From Cylindrotheca closterium (taxonomy: Eukaryota > Bacillariophyta > Bacillariophyceae > Bacillariales > Bacillariaceae), in NCBI GenBank assembly GCA_933822405.4, contig CAKOGP040001758.1:805134-869133 (forward strand): a stretch of DNA of 64,000 nt. The letters are read 5' to 3'. Shown here in pieces: positions 53,651 to 62,010 of this stretch. The position numbers and the translations under genes are program-made. The notes beneath the pieces were generated by a model. That model was not told the origin of the DNA. It searched no databases and was given only the letters and a program-made list of their open reading frames with translations. Each line of letters starts with the position of its first letter. The stretch's first letter is position 1.

Positions 53651-54548
53651 TCAAATGGCAAAGCCAATGCCAATCGCAATAGACACGCCAATCAAAATCC
53701 AAATAGTGTACTTTGCAGAGGTAGCATCGCTACGGACGGCCACATAGTTTGGCAAATCGAGCACCAAAGTCGAGCCTCGGACGGTTGGTGCCGAAGTGGG
53801 ACCAGGAGGATCCTTGGAGCAGCAGTCTCCCCGCAAAATCTCCACACGGTCCTGACAAAAGATATCGTCAAAGACGTAATGCGAGAGTTCTTCCATTTTT
53901 CCGCACGTGAGACCTCCCGTATCTGGAATGACACGGTTTTCGTTTTTTAGGTAAAATTCGCCGCACATGGAGCATGTGTTGGGTGGTGGAAGCTGGTCCA
54001 TGTTGGGACAGCCACAATATGCCTCCAAATCAATGGGACTGGATTCGTAAAATATCTTGCAGTCGGACGGCGTAAAGAGTTCCATAATGTTGAGTATGGT
54101 CTGACAAGAAGTCTTTCGAAGCTGATTCCCAAAATTGACTTCTCGGGTGGGATTCAAGACGGGAGAACCATCTGGACAAATGGAGCATTGGCAGCCACAG
54201 TAGGAGGCTACATTGAGCTTGCTGTTGGATCGCATGCGGCCATTGGCGGTGAAATCGCAACCGTCATTGGAAACCTCAGCGCGAAGATCATCTTGATATT
54301 GCAAACAAGTGAGGGTGGTGCCAGGAATAGTGTTATAGGGAAAAGCCATGTAGCTTCCGTTGGGACAGAGTGAACAGTTGGGCTGGAAGAGAGCGGAACG
54401 TTTCAACGCAACAAGGAGAGGAGTCAGTTGGAGATGAATGAATGGAATGAAATTACGCAATAGTTTCGAACAAATGGCAACAACGAACCTCAAAAGCGAC
54501 AATGCTTGTCAAAAGGAGTTGAAAGACGAGAAAGAGAAATTGGATCAT
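53651..54548 (-). CDS. Cys-rich surface protein with three repeats and C-terminal hydrophobic tail
   Basis: Exon 1 is 54548-54489 (20 codons) and exon 2 is 54382-53651. The 106-bp intron uses a GTTCGT donor and CCAG acceptor. Splicing replaces an implausible start within the intron with a real signal peptide (FLFLVFQLLLTSIVAF). The product is 263 aa with three Cys-rich modules opening CSLCPNG, CSICPDG and CSMCGEF. Two close with YCGC and the third with a CC pair. It ends in a hydrophobic segment (TIWILIGVSIAIGIGF) with nothing after it, so the tail could be a GPI-anchor signal or a membrane anchor. Function unknown; an extracellular or vacuolar surface role is likely. The (CAA)n leader upstream of the ATG is unusual. 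Confidence 0.78.
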
Positions 54549-54550
54549 GG

Positions 54551-54572
54551 TTGTTGTTGTTGTTGTTGTTGT
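54551..54572 (-). repeat. (CAA)n tract just before a start codon
   Basis: Seven CAA/AAC units on the minus strand end two bases before the ATG at 54548, so they form the immediate 5' leader of the Cys-rich gene. Confidence 0.85.
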
Positions 54573-54737
54573 GAGCTGTTTGCGACAATGGTGGGTTGCA
54601 AAGCAAGAATGACAGAGTAGGATCGTTGTTCGGGTCGAAAACCGAAAAAGTGAAAACAACGGATTTTGTGTTCGGCGTTGGACAACTTTCAAAATCATGT
54701 GACACATTTTTTACGCGCGTAGAAATTCTACGTGGCT

Positions 54738-55391
54738 TCAAAAACGAGCCAGGTCTCCAATACAAGTGCCACACAAAGTATCTAGTGGCACGACACAATG
54801 GGCAATGTTGTCGCGTTCTGCTGGAGTGGGTTTGCCAGTGAGGGTGTCAATCGAGTCACCTCCCGCCAGACTTTCGGTTGGGTAGGCTCCCAATAAAGTA
54901 AATCCATTACGATCATCAAGTTGCTTGTGTGCAAATCCTGGAGGAACATAGACCACGTCTCCTTTTTCTACCAGCACTGTTGGTCCCGTCGAACCTCCCA
55001 TTTGGACATTGGCTTCGCCTTGAATGCACACCAAAATCTCCCAAGCCTTGCTATGATAATGATGGTATGGAAATACCCCCCAAGCCCAAGGAGACGTCCA
55101 ATGATTTCCTTTCGTAATCGCTCGTCTCGCTTCTTGTTCGTTCCCCTTCCACGCATTTTTGTACAATAGCAACGGCTGATACAGATTGTTTGGAAACGTG
55201 CCATCGTCGTCCATGAACAATCGAAATATGTCAAAATTAGTGCTCGCACCACTCGGGAGCTTTTGTACCTTGCCAAATACTCTATCAAGGCTCTTTGACG
55301 ACATGGCTTGCACTTCTGGAACAGAAAGGAACGAAAGAAGAATAGGCGATATGATAATCGAAATGAGGCGATATTGGACCATGCAGCTCAT
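54738..55391 (-). CDS. secreted or organelle-targeted cupin (YjlB-like)
   Basis: A 217-aa product. The N-terminus has a signal-like hydrophobic helix (LISIIISPILLSFLSV) ending at VQA. The rest matches the YjlB-type cupin layout: WAWGVFPYHHYHSKAWEILV holds the His-x-x-His...Glu metal motif of cupin motif 1, followed by GEANVQMGG. KGDVVYVPPGFAHK supplies motif 2 with its Pro-Pro and His. A segment near residue 65 (FPNNLYQPLLLYKNAW) matches the family N-terminus. YjlB function is uncharacterised; cupins usually bind a metal and small ligands. ATG at 55391; 55382 is an alternative start. The upstream region holds many GAATC/CAATC repeats. Confidence 0.85.
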   Translation of the reverse strand: MSCMVQYRLISIIISPILLSFLSVPEVQAMSSKSLDRVFGKVQKLPSGASTNFDIFRLFMDDDGTFPNNLYQPLLLYKNAWKGNEQEARRAITKGNHWTSPWAWGVFPYHHYHSKAWEILVCIQGEANVQMGGSTGPTVLVEKGDVVYVPPGFAHKQLDDRNGFTLLGAYPTESLAGGDSIDTLTGKPTPAERDNIAHCVVPLDTLCGTCIGDLARF

Positions 55392-55503
55392 ATATGAACA
55401 TGAGAAGGGGATGTGATGCGATGTGATGATGGTGATGACGTTTCGATCATTCGCTCTTTGATTTGTAACGCGTACGTCCGCCGTCGTGTGTTGACTCGTG
55501 ATG

Positions 55504-55553
55504 TGAGTCGAATGAATCCATCGAATCAATCAATCCTTCGAATGAATGAGTCG
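55504..55553. repeat. GAAT/CAAT repeat tract
   Basis: Interspersed GAAT, CAAT and TCGAAT units upstream of the cupin gene (minus) and the ligase-like gene (plus), within their shared 237-bp divergent promoter. Confidence 0.6.
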
Positions 55554-55628
55554 AATCACACAAAAAATAAAGCGAACAATAAAATTGTTATTTTACAGAA
55601 CTTGAACGACTTCCAACAAACGTAAAAC

Positions 55629-56486
55629 ATGTTTCACATCAAGCACTACAAAGAGTATCTTTACCAGGATGAACCCCTGGCTCAAAACTACGCCGTAGAC
55701 AAACATGTCTATGGTGCTTCAATCGTACAACAAGATTGCTGTATCATGAACAATTTATCATTTTATAATACTTGTGCGACGATGGAAAGTGTTTGGAAGG
55801 CTCAGTCGGGAAAGCTGGGGCTGAAAGTGGAGTGTCTCCTGCCAAACGATTTAGTGAATATCGCGAAGCAAGAATGCGAAAGTTTATACCCACTGCTGCG
55901 ACTCTACTGTCCTGAAAAAGACAACGATCGCAAGTATAATGTCGATGAAAATGTCATCGCCCAGGCATACTGCGATGCTCTGGGTCTCGAAGAATTGGGC
56001 GGCATAGTCAATCTCAAAGAATGGAGGGACCTTGCCAAAATGCTCCATAATTTTACAGACGCCGAAATTTGTTCATCCGATGTAGTTGGGGACTTGTCAT
56101 TGGTGGTAGAACATGTCATGGATGAGCGGACAAATTATACTCAATCAAAACTGCGATTGGGAGACATCAATGGGTTGCTTGATGAATTTGCCGCTCTCAA
56201 TCCTAAGGAACGTCATCACCAATACAAAAGCAGAGGCAACAAGGAGAACATCACACCGAATGCGAAACCCAACCTTGCTGAGTGGTTCCGAAAAGTGATT
56301 TACCAAGAAAAACTATCGCCCATGGAACACAAGTGGCTGGTCCGCATCATCATTAAAAAGCCCGACTTTGGAATACAAAGTACTAGCATCCTAAGGGCTG
56401 TAAGCCCATATGCCAATGGACTCTTGGCAGCCGACGGTAATCTCAAGCGCATGTGTGATAAATTGGCCGGTCCTTACTTTGAATAG
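55629..56486 (+). CDS. stand-alone DNA ligase IV-like N-terminal domain protein
   Basis: A single 285-aa frame from an ATG preceded by AAAC. From about residue 85 it follows the N-terminal DNA-binding domain of eukaryotic ATP-dependent ligases (DNA_ligase_A_N), most like ligase IV: LYPLLRLYCPEKDNDR, AQAYCDALGL, LTLVVEH-type helix, LGDINGLLDEFAALN, SPMEHKWLVRIIIKKPDFGI and NLKRMCDKL. It stops just where the catalytic nucleotidyltransferase domain (motif KxDG) should begin, and that domain is absent. The next gene is convergent 88 bp away, so no downstream exon is available. It may be a truncated duplicate, a pseudogene or a DNA-binding partner that competes with ligase IV. The reading frame is intact and its composition coherent. 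Confidence 0.8.
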   Translation: MFHIKHYKEYLYQDEPLAQNYAVDKHVYGASIVQQDCCIMNNLSFYNTCATMESVWKAQSGKLGLKVECLLPNDLVNIAKQECESLYPLLRLYCPEKDNDRKYNVDENVIAQAYCDALGLEELGGIVNLKEWRDLAKMLHNFTDAEICSSDVVGDLSLVVEHVMDERTNYTQSKLRLGDINGLLDEFAALNPKERHHQYKSRGNKENITPNAKPNLAEWFRKVIYQEKLSPMEHKWLVRIIIKKPDFGIQSTSILRAVSPYANGLLAADGNLKRMCDKLAGPYFE

Positions 56487-56574
56487 AATATCACTCTGCC
56501 TGCTGCATGGTGGCCGTCCCATAAGAGTCCATAATTTTGTTTAGCATACTCTCATGTACAGTATCCGTATCCTA

Positions 56575-57882
56575 CTACCACCCTTTCATTGCCAATTTAT
56601 GGAGCTTGTTCATTGCACTCAAGCCATGACCAGTGACATCGAGGCGTTGTTCCAAGACTTGGATGCCTCCGTACCCCAACCCTCCGTGACCCACGAGGCT
56701 GTCTTCCGGTACCTGGTCTTGAACCCATTCCACAAATCGAGCAGCATTAGTTACATGAATACGGAATTTAGTGACTGCATGGTCGTCTTGAAGCGCTTGG
56801 GCGACGGTCAATCCTTCCACAAGTGCATCCAAGCCGCAAACAATCTCGACAGTCTCCAAGTTGACGTAAAACGAAGACCCTCGAGCAAGCTGATACTTCC
56901 AAGATCGAGATTCGCAAACCTCATGACACAAGTCCAAAACATACGTTGCAACAGCGTCTTTGTGAGCACTAGAGTCCGACAATGCATTGTAATACCTAGC
57001 AAAGGCTTGGGCTTGCCAAATGTTATAGTTGACATCCAGTTCATTTTCTTCGTGGTGCCGTGAGTAAAACTTGAATGCTTGTTCCATGGCCGACAGGATC
57101 GAATCTTGCACCATTGCATCAAGACTATGTCGCGTTTTGGTATCTCTGGAAAGCTCGTAGACATCCATGAGTGCTAGCATTGCTTCGCCGGGAAAGAAAG
57201 CAATGCCTCTCAAATATTCAGTAGGATTCTTGAAAGTGCAGCCAAAGGCACCAGTTTCCAATTGCATTGCAAGAATTCCCTTTGTTAACGAATCAATTGG
57301 CATTGGCGGTTCATTGGGAAGGAATATTCCAAGACGACAGGCACCCGACCATGCCAGCAGCACTAATGCAGAGTGTCCAATCGTGGCATCTTCTCTGAGC
57401 ACATCCTCGTTCAGGCATGTCACTCCATCTTGTTTTGACACCACAACTGGAGTTGGCGATTCACTGTAGAAGTCCACGGTAGTGCGGATGGCATCTGCAA
57501 GTCGGAATTGCAATGCGGGGAGATTGTGAAACCCACAGTCGGTTTGTGCCGAAAATGAGAAGTCTAGCACTTTTGTGGCATCCCAGGCGGCAGCCAGATC
57601 TCGAACTGGAAAGTGAACATGTTCACATTCCCCGCAAGGAGGGTAAGAATAGTAGAAGAAGCGATGGGAGCTGGAATCCACCATATCCTGACCAAAATAT
57701 CTTGTCATCTTCCATGAAACATCTTCACAAAGCTCCAAGATTGTTGATTGAACCGACGGAAGTACATGCTGCGATTGTCGGCGTTGAAATCTACCATCAG
57801 CAATAAAATTCCAATATAGACATGCTTGAAAAGCTACAACGAAGGAGGGCAGTCCGCAAAGAGAAAGCACCCATATCCACAT
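56575..57882 (-). CDS. secreted protein of possible alpha/alpha-barrel fold
   Basis: A 435-aa protein with a signal peptide (WVLSLCGLPSFVVAFQA). It is rich in helices, with repeated motifs of the type seen in (alpha/alpha)6-barrel carbohydrate enzymes: GIFLPNEPPMP, GAFGCTFKNPTEYLRGIAFF followed by PGEAMLALMDVYE, VNYNIWQAQAFARYY, GLGYGGIQVLEQRLDVTGHGL. Two CxxC pairs near the N-terminus (CGECEH) may form a disulfide. The PGEA block also occurs in bacterial proteins of this fold. I cannot assign a substrate or family. No catalytic pair is certain. Divergent from the transporter gene, 190 bp between ATGs. Confidence 0.65.
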   Translation of the reverse strand: MWIWVLSLCGLPSFVVAFQACLYWNFIADGRFQRRQSQHVLPSVQSTILELCEDVSWKMTRYFGQDMVDSSSHRFFYYSYPPCGECEHVHFPVRDLAAAWDATKVLDFSFSAQTDCGFHNLPALQFRLADAIRTTVDFYSESPTPVVVSKQDGVTCLNEDVLREDATIGHSALVLLAWSGACRLGIFLPNEPPMPIDSLTKGILAMQLETGAFGCTFKNPTEYLRGIAFFPGEAMLALMDVYELSRDTKTRHSLDAMVQDSILSAMEQAFKFYSRHHEENELDVNYNIWQAQAFARYYNALSDSSAHKDAVATYVLDLCHEVCESRSWKYQLARGSSFYVNLETVEIVCGLDALVEGLTVAQALQDDHAVTKFRIHVTNAARFVEWVQDQVPEDSLVGHGGLGYGGIQVLEQRLDVTGHGLSAMNKLHKLAMKGW

Positions 57883-58073
57883 GGGAACCTAAGCTCATCG
57901 TTTTGACACGATCAATATAAGCTTCTGGTTTTCAGTTTTTGGAGTACGAGTACGTCGCGGTTTGGGGTAGTCATTTCAGTCGTATGTCGCGCAGAATGCT
58001 CGCGATGACGCCGACTTGCCCACTTGAATTTTGGCAATGATCATGAAACCGAAACCTGGTCCTCCAACGTTCG

Positions 58074-59840
58074 ATGGGATCTGGAACCATGTCATCGTCA
58101 ATACCGGTACAGGCCAATGGCAATGAATATGACAATGTCGAATCCGAAGTGTCGGAACGAATGAGACTAATACCGGTAAAGGCGCCTTCGCACGAAGCTG
58201 ATGGCAACAAGAAAACGAAAGCTCGATCCGATCAGAAGGGGACGACTGTTGCCCTCTCGGTAGCGATGCTTGTGCAGTCATATCTTTTGGTCAGTGTCTT
58301 TCCCTATTCGGGTTTCTTGGCTATGTTTTTGATTCCAGGTTTGAATGAGGAAACAGCCGGAAGGTATGCAGGACTGGTGGCATCGTCATTCATGTTTGGA
58401 AGAACGTTCAGTTCATTTCAGTGGGGGAAGGCAGCGGATGAATATGGTCGAGTCTTTGTTATTCGCGCTTCACTACTCTTATCTGCAGCCTTCTCTATCT
58501 GCTTTGGTTTAGCGCCGAGTTTTCGATCAGCTCTGGTATGGAGATTCATTCTAGGCTTGAGCAATGGTTTGATGGGGCCCATCAAGACAATTGTGAGTGA
58601 AGTGACTCATGGCGATCAGAAAAAAGAGACTAGAACGATGGGGATTGTCATTGGAATGTGGGGTTATGGATTTCTGATAAATCCTGCAATAGGTGGATAC
58701 TTGAGCGACCCTGTAAAGCAGTACCCAAACACGCTATTTGTTGAATGGTTCGAGCCAATCTTGAGCCGATACCCGTTCTTGCTCCCGAATGTGGTTGGCT
58801 GTTTGTTGTGCCTGGTGGCCTTTTTCATGGTAGGTCGCTTTGTACAAGAAACATTACCAGAGGAGAAGCTGCGGCCATTCAGCCTATGGGCTTCAATCAA
58901 ATCCAAATGCAGCTTGTGTTTCCCTCGCCAACAACCAGCTTTTATCCGTCGGGTATCCTCGTGGGGGCTTTTCAAACATATGCATCCAACTGAGGGTGAA
59001 ATGTCGGACGAATTTATATCGGCTGACGAACGAAAGGATGCCTTGCCAAAATGGATCTCGCCATCACCATCCACATCATCACTAGTATATATGTCCAGAC
59101 TACCATCACCACAAAAGCCTAGTCGTGATGACGAGCAATTGTTGACAGAGACAACATCTGCTAGAGAAGACGAGGAGCCAGCTACCATTCGCTCACTTTG
59201 GAACCGGATACCAACTCGTCGGCATTTGTTGGTATACTGGATGTACTCATTCTTGGTGATTTCTGTCGACGAAACCTTTCCTCTGTATTGTATATCAAAA
59301 GAATCTGGTTTGGCGGTCCAAGAAAAAAACATTGGAGACATATTATCAAGTACTGGGATCTTCTACGTCACGCTTCAATACTTCCTCTTGACGACCTTGG
59401 TGAACCGTCTGGGACTGTATCCAGCAATGCGGATAGGAGCTATCATGAGCATTCCGGTTTGCTGTTTGATGCCAATAACCCTCATTACAATCAAAGGAGC
59501 ACCAGAAGGACAAGTGAACTGGCCGACTCTTGCCCACATCAGTATTACGTACGCTGTGATAAGGGCTTTTTCAACAGTGACATTTTCAACTTTGACAATG
59601 TCAACAAACAAGACAGTCCCATCTCACCATCGAGCTACAATGAACGGGTTGTCAATGCTAGGAGGTTCGTTGGCAAAGGCTGCTGGGCCAACTTTTGCAG
59701 GGTTTCTCTTTTCTACCAGCGTGACCAATATTGTTCCGCCATATGGATCGGTTGTAGCCTATTTCGTAATTTCCTTGTTGGGTGTCGGATTGTTCATTCA
59801 AACTTTACTATTGACACCTTCAGCTGGAATGAGTAAGTAG
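58074..59840 (+). CDS. major facilitator superfamily transporter, ZIFL-like
   Basis: A 588-aa protein with about 12 membrane segments in two halves, separated by a charged loop at about 275-380. MFS motifs: SFMFGRTFSSFQWGKAADEYGR (motif A-like) and RFILGLSNGLMGPIKTIVSE, close to the GPIKA-x-x-x-E motif of plant ZIFL (zinc-induced facilitator-like) proteins. The C-terminal half has the NGLSMLGGSLAKAAGP segment found in many MFS exporters. ZIFL proteins move nicotianamine-metal, auxin or potassium in plants. The substrate here is unknown. Both N- and C-termini lie in cytosol by charge. Starts at 58074 or 58089 are both reasonable. Complete, with no frameshift. Confidence 0.9.
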   Translation: MGSGTMSSSIPVQANGNEYDNVESEVSERMRLIPVKAPSHEADGNKKTKARSDQKGTTVALSVAMLVQSYLLVSVFPYSGFLAMFLIPGLNEETAGRYAGLVASSFMFGRTFSSFQWGKAADEYGRVFVIRASLLLSAAFSICFGLAPSFRSALVWRFILGLSNGLMGPIKTIVSEVTHGDQKKETRTMGIVIGMWGYGFLINPAIGGYLSDPVKQYPNTLFVEWFEPILSRYPFLLPNVVGCLLCLVAFFMVGRFVQETLPEEKLRPFSLWASIKSKCSLCFPRQQPAFIRRVSSWGLFKHMHPTEGEMSDEFISADERKDALPKWISPSPSTSSLVYMSRLPSPQKPSRDDEQLLTETTSAREDEEPATIRSLWNRIPTRRHLLVYWMYSFLVISVDETFPLYCISKESGLAVQEKNIGDILSSTGIFYVTLQYFLLTTLVNRLGLYPAMRIGAIMSIPVCCLMPITLITIKGAPEGQVNWPTLAHISITYAVIRAFSTVTFSTLTMSTNKTVPSHHRATMNGLSMLGGSLAKAAGPTFAGFLFSTSVTNIVPPYGSVVAYFVISLLGVGLFIQTLLLTPSAGMSK

Positions 59841-60459
59841 CTCATTGCAAATTGGGCGTCAACCAACTTAGCTAGCTAAGCTTGGGATTTAGACTCCTGG
59901 TAAGAAACTTGCTTTTAAAGAAGACCGTTGTAGATAGATGCAAAGAGAAGCACAAGGTAGATAATACTACAGTAGAGTAAGTATTTTCTGATAAAAAGTA
60001 TTATTACACTCGTAAACGGGATTTCCGAGACCTGCTTCTTGTCGGCGATGGTGCCCAACAGGCTGGGTGATGGTGGGAAAGAAAAATTAATTGGTCTGCT
60101 AATAGACGTATCAATTCGACCAATTGAAATAAACTGAACTGTCACTGCCCATCTATCGCATCAGGTATTATTGGTAGGTATGGTAGGTACGTGTACCGGT
60201 GCATATCCGCTCATTTTGTAGGCTCCCCTTCAAGTACCTCACCCCCTCTCACTCCCCGATGAGCTGCGCAAATTCAAACTCTAAGCTGAAACGAACAAGG
60301 AACATTGCCAGGACTCTCTATCTGTGCCCGATACCCAAACTAAACTATCTAGGAGGCCCGAGGGGACGCAGCCGTTGGTAGCCAGCTAATAGATAGTGCA
60401 GAGGTGTTGATTGGTAGTGGGATGCTAAAATATCACAGGACCCAAATTTACCGACAAGA
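59841..60459. promoter_or_regulatory. intergenic region with GTAC elements
   Basis: 619 bp between two plus-strand genes. The cluster GGTAGGTATGGTAGGTACG, followed by TGTACCGGTGC, lies at 60173-60202. ACTACAGTAG lies at 59966-59975. No RNA gene or convincing small CDS was found; an open frame at 60199-60381 has no domain. Confidence 0.45.
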
Positions 60460-61985
60460 ATGAAGTCACATCCCTGTCTGTCCAACTGCTTCGCCTGGTT
60501 CATAATTTCAGCCATAGTCACTGCTCTGATTGGCTTCAACTCAGATGAAGGTTTCCTTTCGATCGACTATGATAATCACAGGATCCTATCGGAACAAAGC
60601 CCTGAGCGAAAACTTAGAATTCTGTACACTGTGACAACTCTAGCAGAATATGACGGAGGCAGTCGTTCGACGACAAAGGGGTCGGATCGGATGCAGAATG
60701 TACTCATTCCTGTAGTCAAAGAGAGCGTTGATTCTATGCTGAGCCATGGATTCGAGGTTGACGTCTTCATCGTTGCATTCTACAAAATGACACGGTTCGA
60801 ACTGATACGCAATGCATTGCCACCCTCTGTCAAAATTTCTATTTGGGACGAAGCAGCTCCATTGTCATACAAGGGGGATGAACATATGAAACCAAACGCC
60901 AAGCTTCATCATAACACAATCGGACTTGCACGTCAGCATAGGTTTGTGGTCAAAGATCATCTTTTTGAGTATGATTTCTTTTGCAATTGGGAAGATGATA
61001 TGGTTATTCATGGTGATCATATCGAGAATTATCTTGACATGACAAAAGAGCTATACCGGCTTCGCGAATTGGCGCCAGATGATAAATTGGACAATCGGCA
61101 AGGAAGCAATAACTTCTTTGGTCCATTGAACAAAGAACAGCTGAAACGAACGCTGCCAGGATTCATTAGAGTGGAAGCGTTACTAGATGAAGAGACGTAC
61201 GGAACCCAACCTGAACTAGATCCAGTTCCAGTCAAAGAAAGACCAGAAATCGACCCGAAACCATGTTGCCACTTGAGAAATGAATCGTTTGCGAGTCCAA
61301 CCAGACCAGCTGCACCGCTATCGAACAAGCTGTTCATGTGGGAGGTCGGAATCAAGGCAGTAGGAATTCGTCATATGCCAGATGAGTCAAACCTGGGATG
61401 GGTACTGCTACAACGAGGCCCAAGTCGCGGAAAGGATGTAGTGGATGACCATACAATGTCAGACTATTGGTCAAACCAGTGAGTGTGTCCTCTAATCCTA
61501 TGTAGTCGTCAACGCGCAACTTTTCTCAACACCTGTTTGTGCTGCTCAGACTTAACAAGTATTTCAAGGAACGACGACCCTCGAGCATTTCTTTCCATGG
61601 TATCAACAACCAAGGGGGCTGGATGGGAACACAAAGGCAGATATGGGAGTGGCACACGGAGGTGTGTCCAGGAGGTTTCCTGCCACCGTACGAAGCCCCA
61701 CACTATCGGTTTGATGGTTTAGATATGCGAAATGTGGAATGGTGGAGTGGAGGCATTAGTTTGGTGACCGCAAGACACGCCTGTAACATGCAACGCCTGA
61801 TCAGTCTAGAGCCCTCGCGATTTGCCAGACATTTGTTGTACCACTCGGCCAATAACAAACAGCGCCAGCTGCAATTTAAGAAGAAGACATTTGTCAAGGT
61901 GAATGACTTCTATGCACAATTGCTGACGGTCCAAAACGATGCTACAAAGGACATGAACAAGTTAAAACGGATGAAATCATTTTAG
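60460..61985 (+). CDS. putative Golgi type-II glycosyltransferase, copy 2
   Basis: Exon 1 is 60460-61478 and exon 2 is 61550-61985. The 71-bp intron (GTGAGT...TCAG) splits a Gln codon and restores the conserved INNQGGWMGTQRQIWEWHTE, giving 484 aa. A short N-terminal hydrophobic helix (WFIISAIVTALIGF) suggests a Golgi type II protein. Lumenal motifs match copy 1: LYTVTTLAEYDGG, FFCNWEDDMVIHGD (acidic site), LPGFIRVEALL, FDGLDMRNVEWWSGG and FARHLLYHSANNKQRQL. Copy 2 has an intron that copy 1 lacks, so copy 1 may derive from a processed or intron-lost duplicate, or the intron was gained. Ends 25 bp before the convergent SET gene. Confidence 0.8.
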
Positions 61986-62010
61986 GAAGATACTTCTCAT
62001 AGCAGTATTC

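Noticed and set aside
54383..54502. Start of the Cys-rich protein at 54502
   Set aside because: That codon is inside the proposed intron and the resulting N-terminus has no signal peptide, while splicing to 54548 gives one.
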